Notes: generated by a model not told the origin, from the letters alone. A stretch of 35,319 nucleotides of DNA from CAYLLD01 sp964425135 (GCA_964425135.1 CAYRKW010000034.1:1-35319); one strand, 5' to 3'. Shown: positions 8,036 to 16,931, counted from the first letter of the stretch. Program-made: numbers and translations.

Positions 8036-9847
8036 ATGGCAGTTTTTGAAATTGGTGCATTCACAGAAAGCGACCTTCTGGCCCAAGGCACCGCCGGCAC
8101 CAACATCGGGATTTGCGACACTTTCATCATGCCGGCCACGACATCCGTCTGCATCGAGGTCTATGACAACGATCACTCACTTTCGGGCGACAACTACTGC
8201 AACGAAAATGCCAATGATCAATGCGGTCAGACCGCCACGATCACCGAAGACGGCGTCGTCACCTCCTCAGGCAGTCAGATTTACGCCGAATGTTACTTCT
8301 GGGTGCGCGATGAATGCGGCAACTGGTATGTGATGATCGAGATGGAGCTGGAAGGCGAAGCAGGCGACTACTTCACCTTCTACAACAACGTCCCCCCAGA
8401 AGGGGCTGAGCTGACCATCCACTGCTGTCGCAATGTCTGCGGCAATTGGGTGAAATACCACAAACTGATGGAACCGGACTGCGTCACGCCACCACTCGCG
8501 CTCGATGATGTGCTGACAATTGCCGAAGACGAGACCGGCATGCTCAACATTCTGGCCAATGACGTGGATCTTGATGGCACGTCGATCTCGGTGACTGATG
8601 CAGGCGGCGCCCCGGTCGGCACGCCTTTCGTTGTACTCAGCGCCGAAGGCTATCCGGCCATGGTCACGGTCGACGCCGACGGCTCCATGACCGTCGAGCC
8701 GGGACCTGAGTTCATCCAGATGACCCAGGATGCCACGACCCAGCTTACATTCGATTACACGATCACTGACTCAGACGGGCTCACCGACACGGCGAGTGTT
8801 ACCATCACAGTCACCGGCAAAGCGAACCACCTCGCCGTGGATGACGCGCTCACCGTGTTCGAGAGCGAGACATCGGGCGATCTGGAAACGCTCGACACAG
8901 GCGATAGCAGCATTCTGGACAACGATCAGACCGATGCGGCCGCTTATACGGGCGAGGTTCTGGCGGTCGATGGCGATACAGGAAATGTCGGACAGGTCGT
9001 CATCGGCTCGAACGGCGGTCTTGCGACGATCTACGCCGATGGCAGCATCGATTTCGACGCTAACGGCGCGTTTGATCACTTGAACGACGGCGACACCGCG
9101 CAGACAGATTTTACCTACACCATCGAAGGTGGCCAAACCGCGACCGTCACCGTCACCGTGCAAGGCGAGGATGATCCCAACAACGGCGGTGGCGACCCGA
9201 CCATCAACGTCGCACTCATGATCAATTCCGCGCTCTCGATGTTCGAACAAGCCAATACCGCCGCCTTCAGCCTGCCGGGCTATCAGGATTGGAATAACGA
9301 CACGATTGGTAATCAGGTGATGGATATGGCCTATCTAATGGCCTCCGATTTCATGTCAGACGCCCATCAGGCCGCGCAGGACGCGGGCTACACGCTCAAC
9401 CTGTCGCTGATCAGCTTTGACGGTGCTGCAACCGGCGAAGCGGGTCAATATTACTCGGTCGCCGATGCAGCCTCAGCCAACGCGCAGCTCGATGCCAAAA
9501 TCATCGCAGACAACAGCGGCGATTATTCTGCCGGCTTTGCCAATGCGAACGCATGGTTCGACACTGTTGAAAACGCAACCAGCACGAATGTCGTGTTTTT
9601 CGTCGGCAACGGATTTTCCACCGCGCCCTTCCAAACCGAGTACGATGCTCTTCTGGCCGACCATAACGTCATTATCGACGCCTATCTTCCGGACGCCGAC
9701 TTTTCCGGCACCGGATCAGACACCATCGCAGCCATTGATCGCAGCGGCGTGGTCGAGGAGATTTTCATCGACGACGAAGCGCTCGCGGCCAGTTTCGGAG
9801 TTCCTGCGGGTCAAAACGCATTATCACTCGACGAGTTCCTCGTCTGA
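8036..9847 (+). CDS. Large acidic VCBS/Ig-like protein with Cys-rich N-terminus and vWA-like C-terminus
   Basis: A 603-residue very acidic protein. Residues 1-150 hold ten cysteines (27, 39, 55, 63, 86, 94, 130, 131, 135, 149), and I see none after that; CGNW occurs twice (94-97 and 135-138). Residues about 155-260 and 268-385 are two VCBS/cadherin-like modules with LAVDDALTV, NDVDLDGTSI, DYTITDSDG and TASVTITVTG patterns. From about 388 a domain opening INVALMINSALSMFEQ resembles a vWA start, but the metal-binding D-x-S-x-S is degraded to M-I-N-S-A-L-S. There is no Sec or Tat signal, which suggests type I secretion or surface display, but no secretion genes are adjacent. Start at ATG 8036 with GGAAAGGG before it. 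Function unknown. Confidence 0.8.
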   Translation: MAVFEIGAFTESDLLAQGTAGTNIGICDTFIMPATTSVCIEVYDNDHSLSGDNYCNENANDQCGQTATITEDGVVTSSGSQIYAECYFWVRDECGNWYVMIEMELEGEAGDYFTFYNNVPPEGAELTIHCCRNVCGNWVKYHKLMEPDCVTPPLALDDVLTIAEDETGMLNILANDVDLDGTSISVTDAGGAPVGTPFVVLSAEGYPAMVTVDADGSMTVEPGPEFIQMTQDATTQLTFDYTITDSDGLTDTASVTITVTGKANHLAVDDALTVFESETSGDLETLDTGDSSILDNDQTDAAAYTGEVLAVDGDTGNVGQVVIGSNGGLATIYADGSIDFDANGAFDHLNDGDTAQTDFTYTIEGGQTATVTVTVQGEDDPNNGGGDPTINVALMINSALSMFEQANTAAFSLPGYQDWNNDTIGNQVMDMAYLMASDFMSDAHQAAQDAGYTLNLSLISFDGAATGEAGQYYSVADAASANAQLDAKIIADNSGDYSAGFANANAWFDTVENATSTNVVFFVGNGFSTAPFQTEYDALLADHNVIIDAYLPDADFSGTGSDTIAAIDRSGVVEEIFIDDEALAASFGVPAGQNALSLDEFLV

Positions 9848-9868
9848 ACGACCCCACCCACACACCGG

Positions 9869-9894
9869 CGTCGATTGGCCAAGGTCAATCGACG
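9869..9894. repeat. 9-bp inverted repeat spanning a convergent gene end
   Basis: CGTCGATTG (9869-9877) and CAATCGACG (9886-9894) are perfectly complementary around an 8-base loop. The repeat lies between the VCBS-protein stop and the stop of the minus-strand gene, and overlaps the last codons of the latter. It could end transcripts from both sides; no T-run follows. Confidence 0.4.
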
Positions 9895-10403
9895 TCCGTC
9901 ATGGTTCCTGAATAGCGGCCTGTCACGTCCAATACGGATCGCTCAGGATCAGCAGCGAAACCATCATCTGCCCGTTTGACCGGCGTCAATGTGGCCTCCA
10001 TCGAAAACGTCACACGCATGTCGTCCATCTCAAACGCGTCGAGCGACACCCGCCCGCCAATATCGCCATCGCTCACATAATACCCTGACGCATCGCTATA
10101 AAACACATCCGCTCGTGTCCCGCCCGCCCCTTGCCCCACAGGCCCAATGGTAAGCGAAAGCGACGGGGACGTCGGTTTTCCATCTTCACCGATGGCGCGC
10201 GCATTGACATTGACTGTCTCAAAACCGCTCGCATTGCGCAGTCGCACCATGCTGCGATCTTTTTCGCGGTCGTAGAGCGAGGAAAGCGCGATCTGCGCAC
10301 CGTCAAACTCACCTTCGAATTGCCCTAAAACCTCATAACGAGGATCAAGCGTCTGCGCCGCCAATGGCATCGCCGCGCACAAGAAAACCATCAAAAACCG
10401 CAT
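9885..10403 (-). CDS. Small secreted hypothetical protein
   Basis: A 172-residue protein with a clear Sec signal peptide, MRFLMVFLCAAMPLAAQ, with cleavage likely after the Ala-Ala/Gln region. The mature part is mostly beta-like and acidic (EVLGQFEGEFDGAQIALSSL, DIGGRVSLDAFEMDDM) and ends TGRYSGTMTDVD. It has no cysteine in the mature part and no motif I recognise. The open frame extends back to 10931, but the signal peptide and the overlap with the divergent gene at 10644 fix the start at ATG 10403. It is convergent with the VCBS-protein gene. It is probably periplasmic; function unknown. Confidence 0.7.
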   Translation of the reverse strand: MRFLMVFLCAAMPLAAQTLDPRYEVLGQFEGEFDGAQIALSSLYDREKDRSMVRLRNASGFETVNVNARAIGEDGKPTSPSLSLTIGPVGQGAGGTRADVFYSDASGYYVSDGDIGGRVSLDAFEMDDMRVTFSMEATLTPVKRADDGFAADPERSVLDVTGRYSGTMTDVD

Positions 10404-10643
10404 CTTTTCAATTCTCCCAAGAAAACACTCCGCGTCCATCGGCATTCGTCGCACCACAATGGTACCCCAAAAACACTGCCTGTGGAGATCCCCTAAAAAC
10501 GAGCAGTCTCGCAGCGAAAACACGCCTGTTTTCCCCATCAAATCCACCGAAACGCGAACAAATGTCGGGAAAAAGCCAGAATTTTTCCCCGTAACATGCC
10601 GCAGTTCACACCCTATGTTGATCTCGACAAAAGAGGTGGACCC

Positions 10644-11027
10644 ATGACGCACTTGGCTGACAACACGCTGAAAAAAGACGCTTGCGACACGCTCATCAGT
10701 TTCGACGGGGCGTTTGCCGGCCCGACCCTGCTGGTGATCTGTACTCAGGACGTTTTTGCAGATGTGGCCGACAAACTTGCCCAAATCCCCTCGTTGCCAT
10801 GGATGAAAGGCCGGATTATTCTGGTCGATGACGCATCCGAAACCGCTGGCCTCGCACTCTGCGGTATCGAGGACGAGATCGACATCTCGATGCGCATCCC
10901 AGACCCACGCGAGCCGTACAACAAGCCGCATTTCACGGTGCTGCGCCGCTGTACTGCGCTTGGTATGATTTCAGGTCGCGGCGTTCCGATGCACGGTCAT
11001 GAGGAAGAATTGGCGCTCGCGAGCTAA
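10644..11027 (+). CDS. Hypothetical soluble protein
   Basis: A 127-residue protein with no family I recognise. It starts MTHLADNTLKKDACDTLISF, has a hydrophobic strand GPTLLVICTQDVFADVAD, a likely second strand GRIILVDDASETAGLALCG, and ends HGHEEELALAS. This alternating pattern suggests a compact alpha/beta protein, cytosolic since no signal or span is seen. Start at ATG 10644 with AAGAGGTGG before it; the frame extends to 10596 but without a site. Its stop overlaps the stop of the convergent ThDP enzyme gene by 4 bases, so the two transcripts must overlap at their 3' ends. Confidence 0.65.
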   Translation: MTHLADNTLKKDACDTLISFDGAFAGPTLLVICTQDVFADVADKLAQIPSLPWMKGRIILVDDASETAGLALCGIEDEIDISMRIPDPREPYNKPHFTVLRRCTALGMISGRGVPMHGHEEELALAS

Positions 11028-12664
11028 CGCGCGGCAGCCCGCAGGCCTTCGATCGTCTGCGAGGGAGATAGAGCCTCCGGGTTCACCTTAACATGAACAA
11101 TCGCTGCCGTTTCCGCCCCCATCGCGCGGTCAAAGGCCGGTCCGAACGCCCCCGCCGCATCAACGGTTTCCCCGTGCGCCCCGTAAGCCTGCGCCAGAGC
11201 CGCAAAATCGGGATTACGCATCGCTGTGCCGCTGACCCTTTCGGGATATTCCCGCTCCTGATGCATACGGATGGTTCCATAAATTCCGTTGTCGACCACA
11301 ATCACCACAAACTTCGCCCGCTGCTGCATTGCGGTGCCAAATTCCTGCATGCTCATCTGAAAGCACCCATCGCCTGCTAGACAAACGATGGGACGTTCGC
11401 GATGTTCCATCCGCGCAGCAATCGCGGCCGGCAACCCATAGCCCATGGAACCACTCACCGGCCCCAAATAGCTATCCGCGTGCCGCCAACGCCAAAATCG
11501 CTGCATCCATATGGCGTAGTTCCCCGCACCATTCGTAAAAATAGTGTCGGCCGGTAGCGTGTCGCGCAGATGGTTCACAACCTCGCCCATCTCAACTGGT
11601 CCCGGCACCTTTGGAACATCGCCCGTCCACGCCTCAAAGGACGCCCGCTCCGCGTTGCATGTAAAATGCTTGCCGACAGTAAACTTCTGCAAGCCTTCCA
11701 GGAACCCCTCAGGCGTTGCGTTCACACCCAAGGTCGGCGTATAAATCCGGCCCACTTCCTCCGCCCCCGGGTGAACGTGGATCAGCTTCGCACCATGCTC
11801 GGGGATGCCCAGAAGTTCGAAGCCCTGCGACGGGTTTTCCGAAAATCGCGCGCCAAGGATAACCAGAAGATCAGCACGTTCGACCCGTTTGCGCAGTTCA
11901 GGATTAGGCGCTAAGCCAATCTCGCCGATGTAGTTTTCTTTCGCATTATCATAGAGGTACTGGCGCCGAAACGTCGTTGCGACCGGGATGCCGAGACGCG
12001 AAGTGTAGTCTGCAACCGACGCGCGCGCCGCATCGCTCCAGCGCGAGCCGCCGAGGATAAAAATCGGGCGGTGCGATGTTTCAATCATCCCCGCACATTG
12101 CCGCGCCACAGCATCCGCAATGCCAACTTCAGCCACCTCAACACGCGGGCCCGCGCTCAAATCAACCTCATCACGCAGCATATCTTCAGGCAAAGCCAGC
12201 ACCACCGGGCCAGGTCGACCTGACATCGCCACATGCCAGGCGTGGTTAATGATCTCGGGGATACGATCCGCATGATCGATTTCCTCGACCCATTTGGCAA
12301 CATCTGCAAACATTGAGCGGTAATCGACCTCCTGAAACGCCTCGCGCCCGCGCATCCGCCGCCCGATCTGCCCGACAAAAAGGATCATCGGCGTGCTGTC
12401 CTGCTTGGCGATATGCACGCCCGCGCTGGCGTTCGTCGCCCCTGGCCCGCGCGTCACAAATGCGACCCCCGGACGCCCTGTAATTTTGCCCGTCGCCTCC
12501 GCCATCATTGCCGCGCCGCCCTCTTGACGGCACACCACATTGTCTATCCCGCTTTGATGCAGCCCATCGAGCACCGCCAAAAAGCTCTCACCGGGTACCG
12601 AGAAGACCCGCTTAACACCCTGCGCTTTGAGGCAATCGACGATCAAATGTCCGGCAAGTTTCAC
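11024..12664 (-). CDS. ThDP-dependent enzyme of the acetolactate synthase-like family
   Basis: A 546-residue ThDP enzyme. The activating glutamate is in VVCRQEGGAAMMAEATGK (Glu48), followed by VTRGPGATNASAGVH. The cofactor motif is CLAGDGCFQMSMQEF followed by VDNGIYGTIRM. Overall it resembles acetolactate synthase large subunits and related decarboxylases, but it has no small-subunit gene nearby, and the neighbours point to a catabolic role. It is the third gene of gcdH - CoA-transferase - this gene, overlapping the CoA-transferase stop by 4 bases (ATGA at 12661-12664), so translation is coupled. The substrate is not clear. A 2-oxo acid decarboxylase or ligase linked to lysine/glutarate breakdown is a guess from context. 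Confidence 0.82.
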   Translation of the reverse strand: MKLAGHLIVDCLKAQGVKRVFSVPGESFLAVLDGLHQSGIDNVVCRQEGGAAMMAEATGKITGRPGVAFVTRGPGATNASAGVHIAKQDSTPMILFVGQIGRRMRGREAFQEVDYRSMFADVAKWVEEIDHADRIPEIINHAWHVAMSGRPGPVVLALPEDMLRDEVDLSAGPRVEVAEVGIADAVARQCAGMIETSHRPIFILGGSRWSDAARASVADYTSRLGIPVATTFRRQYLYDNAKENYIGEIGLAPNPELRKRVERADLLVILGARFSENPSQGFELLGIPEHGAKLIHVHPGAEEVGRIYTPTLGVNATPEGFLEGLQKFTVGKHFTCNAERASFEAWTGDVPKVPGPVEMGEVVNHLRDTLPADTIFTNGAGNYAIWMQRFWRWRHADSYLGPVSGSMGYGLPAAIAARMEHRERPIVCLAGDGCFQMSMQEFGTAMQQRAKFVVIVVDNGIYGTIRMHQEREYPERVSGTAMRNPDFAALAQAYGAHGETVDAAGAFGPAFDRAMGAETAAIVHVKVNPEALSPSQTIEGLRAAAR

Positions 12665-13797
12665 AATCCGAATTCCCGCGTGATCTCGTCTTCATGCTCG
12701 TTCAGCTTTGGTGCCGTGCGCTCCAATGCGACCTCCAGATTGGAAAACACCCACGGACTGCGCATCCCCGGCACACCCTGGGGGGCAATCTGCAGGGCGC
12801 GCGCTTGTACCTGCGGGTCGGCAAACACCTCCGCAAGATCATTGATCGGACCGGCAGGCACCTTGACCGCCTCCAAAGCGATTAGCAAATCCGCCTTCGC
12901 CCAGCCACGGGTTGCGCCTTCTAGCTTGTCGATCAGCGCAACCCGATTGGCCACGCGATCCGAATTGCTCGCAAAAGCAGCGTCTTCGGCGACCTCAACA
13001 AGATCAAGCGCGCCACATAACGCTTTGAATTGTCTGTCGTTTCCTGTCGCAATGATGATATGTCCATCAGCGCATTCAAACACCTGATACGGCACAATAT
13101 TCGGATGGTAATTCCCGGTCCGCACCGGCGGCGTGCCAGTCGTCAGATAGTTCATTCCCTGATTGGCCAGAAACGTCGTCGCGGTGTCCATCAGGCTCAT
13201 ATCGATGTGCTGCCCCTCACCCGTCGCTTCTCGCGCGCGCAAGGCTGCCTGAATGCCGATCACTCCATAAAGCCCAGTCAGGATATCCGTCACAGCCACG
13301 CCAACCCGTTGCGGCGCGCCATCCGGCTCGCCAGTGATCGACATCAGACCTGCCATGCCTTGAATGAGATAGTCATATCCCGCCCGCTCCGCATAAGGCC
13401 CGGTTTGCCCGAAACCGGTCACGGAGCAATAAATCAGACGCGGATTGATCGCTTGGAGCGAGGCATAATCCAGCCCATATTTTGCCAAGCCACCAACCTT
13501 GTAATTTTCAATGAAAACATCCGCCTGCGCGATAATTTTCAACAATCTATCTCGCCCGTCATCCTCCGCAAAATCAATCGCAATCGAGCGCTTCCCGCGA
13601 TTACAGCCATAAAAATACGCCGCCGAGCGATCTTCCTCCCGCTCCACGAAGGGCGGCCCCCAGGCGCGGGTATCGTCGCCGCGTGGGGCTTCGATTTTGA
13701 TGACATCCGCCCCAAGATCCGCCAGCGTCTGCCCGATCCACGGACCAGCCAGGATGCGGGCCATCTCCACAACCCGCACGCCTTCCATCGGCTTCAT
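12661..13797 (-). CDS. CaiB/BaiF-family CoA-transferase (probably glutarate CoA-transferase)
   Basis: A 378-residue class III CoA-transferase. It starts MKPMEGVRVVEMARILAGPW and shows GADVIKIEAPRGDDTR, the NRGKRSIAIDF segment and the catalytic-aspartate region HIDMSLMDTATTFL. The family moves CoA between carboxylates through an aspartyl anhydride. Lying directly behind gcdH, it most likely activates glutarate to glutaryl-CoA using succinyl-CoA, like the mammalian SUGCT enzyme; this is inferred from position. The start at ATG 13797 lies one base past the gcdH stop (TAG then C-ATG). An in-frame start at 13830 would add a basic, unrelated tail inside gcdH and is less likely. Confidence 0.85.
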   Translation of the reverse strand: MKPMEGVRVVEMARILAGPWIGQTLADLGADVIKIEAPRGDDTRAWGPPFVEREEDRSAAYFYGCNRGKRSIAIDFAEDDGRDRLLKIIAQADVFIENYKVGGLAKYGLDYASLQAINPRLIYCSVTGFGQTGPYAERAGYDYLIQGMAGLMSITGEPDGAPQRVGVAVTDILTGLYGVIGIQAALRAREATGEGQHIDMSLMDTATTFLANQGMNYLTTGTPPVRTGNYHPNIVPYQVFECADGHIIIATGNDRQFKALCGALDLVEVAEDAAFASNSDRVANRVALIDKLEGATRGWAKADLLIALEAVKVPAGPINDLAEVFADPQVQARALQIAPQGVPGMRSPWVFSNLEVALERTAPKLNEHEDEITREFGL

Positions 13798-13798
13798 G

Positions 13799-15022
13799 CT
13801 AGAAAAACGCCTGCAATCCGGTCTGCGCACGCCCCAAAATCAGCGCGTGCACATCATGGGTGCCCTCATAGGTGTTCACCGTCTCAAGGTTCACCGAATG
13901 GCGCATCACCTCAAACGCCCCCGAAATCCCGTTCCCACCGTGCATATCCCGTGCATGGCGCGCGATATCGAGCGCTTTGCCGCAGTTATTGCGTTTGATC
14001 AGCGAGATCATCTCGGGCGCGGCCTCACCTGCATCCAGCAAACGCCCGACCCGCAGGCTCGCTTGCAAGCCCAACGCAATCTCGGTCTGCATATCCGCCA
14101 GCTTTTTCTGAAAGAGCTGCGTGCCTGCAATCGGCTTATCGAACTGCTTGCGATCGAGCCCATATTGCCGCGCCGCGTGCCAGCAGAACTCAGCCGCGCC
14201 CATCACGCCCCAAGAAATACCGTATCGCGCGCGGTTCAGGCATCCAAACGGCCCTTTGAGACCGGACACACCCGCGAGCAGCGCATCTTCACCAACTTCG
14301 ACATCCTCCATGACAATCTCACCGGTCACAGAGGTGCGCAGGCTCAGCTTGCCTTCGATTTTTGGCGCAGACAGGCCTTTCATGCCCTTCTCCAGCACAA
14401 AGCCGCGGATTTTCCCGTCATGCGCCTCCGATTTGGCCCAGATGACAAACACATCCGCAATGGGGGAGTTGGAAATCCACATCTTTGAGCCTGAAATGCG
14501 ATACCCGCCGCCTTCAATCGGCACCGCACGCGTTTTCATCCCCGCAGGATCAGACCCCGCATCCGGCTCTGTCAATCCAAAGCAGCCAATCCATTCGCCA
14601 GAGGCCAACTTAGGCAGATATTTCATCCGCTGCTCTTCCGAGCCATAGGCATAGATCGGATACATCACGAGCGAGGATTGCACCGACATCATCGACCGAT
14701 AGCCGCTATCCACCCGCTCAACCTCCCGCGCGACCAGCCCGTAGCTGACATATCCCGCGCCAAGCCCGCCGTATTGCTCTGGCACCGTTGTCCCCAACAG
14801 CCCCATCTCGCCCATTTCTGCGAAAATCTCCGGCTCGACGGTCTCTTGCGCAAAGGCATCAACCACACGCGGCGCAAGTTTCTCCTGTGCGTATGCCCGC
14901 GCCGAGCCTGCAATCATCCGCTCATCGTCTTCCAACTGCCGATCAAGCAGGAACGGATCGTCCCAACGAAATGACGACAAATCTGGTAAATCTTTAGATT
15001 TCAACTTGGATTGAATGTTCAC
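13799..15022 (-). CDS. gcdH: Glutaryl-CoA dehydrogenase
   Basis: A 407-residue acyl-CoA dehydrogenase of the glutaryl-CoA type. It oxidises and decarboxylates glutaryl-CoA to crotonyl-CoA in lysine, hydroxylysine and tryptophan breakdown. Diagnostic segments are RSMMSVQSSLVMYPIYAYGS, GCFGLTEPDAGSDPAGMKTR and the C-terminal TVNTYEGTHDVHALILGRAQ, where Glu386 is the likely catalytic base. The N-terminus (FRWDDPFLLDRQLEDDERM) is also typical. It is the first gene of a three-gene minus-strand operon with the CoA-transferase and the ThDP enzyme. The 65 bases upstream to the olsB stop leave room for a promoter. No LysR or GntR regulator lies beside it. Confidence 0.94.
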   Translation of the reverse strand: MNIQSKLKSKDLPDLSSFRWDDPFLLDRQLEDDERMIAGSARAYAQEKLAPRVVDAFAQETVEPEIFAEMGEMGLLGTTVPEQYGGLGAGYVSYGLVAREVERVDSGYRSMMSVQSSLVMYPIYAYGSEEQRMKYLPKLASGEWIGCFGLTEPDAGSDPAGMKTRAVPIEGGGYRISGSKMWISNSPIADVFVIWAKSEAHDGKIRGFVLEKGMKGLSAPKIEGKLSLRTSVTGEIVMEDVEVGEDALLAGVSGLKGPFGCLNRARYGISWGVMGAAEFCWHAARQYGLDRKQFDKPIAGTQLFQKKLADMQTEIALGLQASLRVGRLLDAGEAAPEMISLIKRNNCGKALDIARHARDMHGGNGISGAFEVMRHSVNLETVNTYEGTHDVHALILGRAQTGLQAFF

Positions 15023-15087
15023 GGTGACGATCCTTGCATTGACCGTCAGTGTTGTCAGAGAATTCGCACCTCAAGTCAACGCTTGTG

Positions 15088-15846
15088 TCAGCCTTGCGCT
15101 GCGATCCGCAACCTCTGCGCCCGTGCGCTGGGAACACGCGCGACCTCGACACCGGTGAACACATGCAAGGTGTCCATCTGATCATCAACAACCGCATGAT
15201 CCGACACCCATCCGCCCATTGCAAGATATGTGCGCAACAGCGGTGGCATATCCCGAAACGCGGCCCGCCTATCAGGACGCGCACCCGACAGCCGTTTGGA
15301 AAAATCAAAGACACGCGGCGCTTTGACCTGCGGCATCCAGCGTTTTGGCGCAATATGCCGTTCTGCGAGCAACGCAAATGCTGCGTCATAGGCAAGCTCA
15401 TTCGTTCCGGCAAAGGACGAGCACCCGAACATAAGCGCCACATCATTGGCATCCACATATCGCGTCAACGCCGCCCAGGCGCATCGCAGAACATTGGGAT
15501 CCGTGATATCGGGATCGGTGCAGAACCGCCCTATCTCCAACATACCACCTTCAAAACTCTCAAGCGCAGACAGATCGTAATATTGCGCGGAATAGCAGTT
15601 GGGCAGTTCCGCACCACTCGCCAGTGGTAGGATGCGAAATACGCACGCCAACTGGCCGTCTTTGACAGTCTCGATCAAAATATGGGTGCAAATCTCGTCA
15701 AACGCATCCACGTCTAGAGCTTCCCGCCCGCCGCCTTCGTTCTCGCGGCGCAGAAATGCACGATAGCGCAGCCGTTGCGCGGCCTTGATATCCTGAGGCG
15801 CAACGCTTTGCCGCGCTGTGTATTTGCCTCGTGAGATCAATTGCAT
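15088..15846 (-). CDS. olsB: L-ornithine N-alpha-acyltransferase (ornithine lipid synthesis, OlsB type)
   Basis: A 252-residue GNAT-like acyltransferase. It resembles OlsB, which adds a 3-hydroxyacyl group from acyl-ACP to ornithine as the first step of ornithine lipid synthesis. Visible segments are QRLRYRAFLRRENEG near the start, FDEICTHILIETVKDG, MLEIGRFCTDPDITDPNVLR and LMFGCSSFAGTN, followed by LAMGGWVSDHAVVD. Start at ATG 15846 with GAGGTGTGGGA directly before it, although the frame is open to 16077. olsA is not beside it. It is divergent from the DUF6524-like gene across 178 bases. Ornithine lipids are common in marine Rhodobacteraceae, where phosphate limitation can induce them; I see no clear Pho box. 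Confidence 0.85.
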   Translation of the reverse strand: MQLISRGKYTARQSVAPQDIKAAQRLRYRAFLRRENEGGGREALDVDAFDEICTHILIETVKDGQLACVFRILPLASGAELPNCYSAQYYDLSALESFEGGMLEIGRFCTDPDITDPNVLRCAWAALTRYVDANDVALMFGCSSFAGTNELAYDAAFALLAERHIAPKRWMPQVKAPRVFDFSKRLSGARPDRRAAFRDMPPLLRTYLAMGGWVSDHAVVDDQMDTLHVFTGVEVARVPSARAQRLRIAAQG

Positions 15847-16024
15847 TCCCACACCTCGTTGATGCCCTATCCTCTCTAACCTGATGCGAATGCGCGCGTT
15901 GATCAATCCCGTTACGCCCATGAACAAGCAATAGTGAAGACCTCCCTTCATTGCACGTCGATTGACCCGCACCCACACCTCATGCCAAAGACGGGCAATA
16001 TTCAAGCAAACGGAGCTTTGCACT

Positions 16025-16423
16025 ATGGTCGGGTTTCTCTTGCGTTGGCTCGCCGCGCTCGTCCTCGTCTTCGCCACCTATAACCCGACACAATGGAATT
16101 TCGTGCGCTGGGTCCAGGGAAATTGGTCCGAAAACCTGCCCATGATCTCGCTCTCGGGCCTCCTGCTCGCCATCGGCTACATTATTTACCTGCGCGCCAC
16201 CCTGCGCTCGATCGGTCCGTTCGGCATCCTACTCGTGGCCGCCGTCATCGGCGCCTTCCTTTGGGTGTTGATCGACAATGGCATCCTATCGCTCGAAAAT
16301 ACCACGATGATGACATGGATCGGACTTGTCGCACTGTCGTTCATTCTTGCTGTCGGGCTAAGCTGGTCGATATTTCGGCGCATTATCACTGGTCAGGCCG
16401 ATATTGACGATGTGGATGAGTGA
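16025..16423 (+). CDS. DUF6524-like small membrane protein
   Basis: A 132-residue membrane protein with about four spans: FLLRWLAALVLVFATYNPT, MISLSGLLLAIGYIIYLRA, FGILLVAAVIGAFLWVLID and WIGLVALSFILAVGLSWSIF. It ends in an acidic tail (GQADIDDVDE). The YNPTQWNFVRW stretch after the first span matches what I remember of the DUF6524 family, which is frequent in Rhodobacteraceae and has no known function. Start at ATG 16025, where the hydrophobic N-terminus begins; the upstream frame to 15962 is basic and unlikely. secG follows 84 bases later on the same strand. Confidence 0.72.
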   Translation: MVGFLLRWLAALVLVFATYNPTQWNFVRWVQGNWSENLPMISLSGLLLAIGYIIYLRATLRSIGPFGILLVAAVIGAFLWVLIDNGILSLENTTMMTWIGLVALSFILAVGLSWSIFRRIITGQADIDDVDE

Positions 16424-16507
16424 CCCTGCGCCCCTTCCTTTTTCATCGACAATACCTATCTGATCCGCTAACACGCCGCCTGTAGCAAAAATCGCGAAAG
16501 ACACCCC

Positions 16508-16882
16508 ATGTCAAACGTCGTCCTTATCATCCAGATTATCCTCGCATTGGCTCTGACGGGCGTGATCCTGATGCAGCGCTCTGAGGGTGGCGGCTTGGGG
16601 ATCGGCGGCGGCGGTGGTGGCGGCGGCGGGATGATGTCTGGCCGTGCAGCTGCAACAGCGCTCTCGAAACTGACATGGATCCTGGCCATTGGGTTTATGG
16701 CGACCTCTATCACGCTCACCATTCTGGCCACGCAAAACAGCACCCAGGACAGCGTGATTGAACGACTTGGCGTAGATGAAAACGGCGATATCGAATTGCC
16801 GCCGCTTCCGCCTGGGCTTGAGGGTGATTTGACTGCACCAGTGCCAACAGACGCACCGGCCACACCGCCCAAAGCTGAGTAA
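16508..16882 (+). CDS. secG: Preprotein translocase subunit SecG
   Basis: A 124-residue SecG with two membrane spans: NVVLIIQIILALALTGVILM (3-22) and LTWILAIGFMATSITLTILA. Between them lies the family's MQRSEGGGLG motif and a glycine run, then MMSGRAAATALSK. The C-terminal tail is acidic and proline-rich (PPLPPGLEGDLTAPVP), as in other alphaproteobacteria. SecG assists SecYE in protein translocation across the inner membrane. pyrG follows on the same strand after 186 bases, a frequent secG-pyrG order in this group. Confidence 0.95.
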   Translation: MSNVVLIIQIILALALTGVILMQRSEGGGLGIGGGGGGGGGMMSGRAAATALSKLTWILAIGFMATSITLTILATQNSTQDSVIERLGVDENGDIELPPLPPGLEGDLTAPVPTDAPATPPKAE

Positions 16883-16908
16883 TCCTCTGATATAAAACAA
16901 AATACCGC

Positions 16909-16931
16909 CCTGCGCCTCCGACCGGCGCAGG
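16909..16931. repeat. 8-bp hairpin in the secG-pyrG spacer
   Basis: CCTGCGCC (16909-16916) pairs with GGCGCAGG (16924-16931) around TCCGACC. On the plus strand no T-run follows, so it may slow or modulate read-through from secG into pyrG. On the minus strand a T-rich stretch follows it, which would resemble a terminator for antisense transcripts. Confidence 0.45.

Noticed and set aside
7311..8333. A 340-residue plus-strand frame
   Set aside because: It runs across msrB, its terminator and the VCBS gene start in another frame, with no family features.
13030..13998. A 322-residue plus-strand frame across the CoA-transferase and gcdH
   Set aside because: Antisense shadow of two clear genes; composition is a mirror of them.
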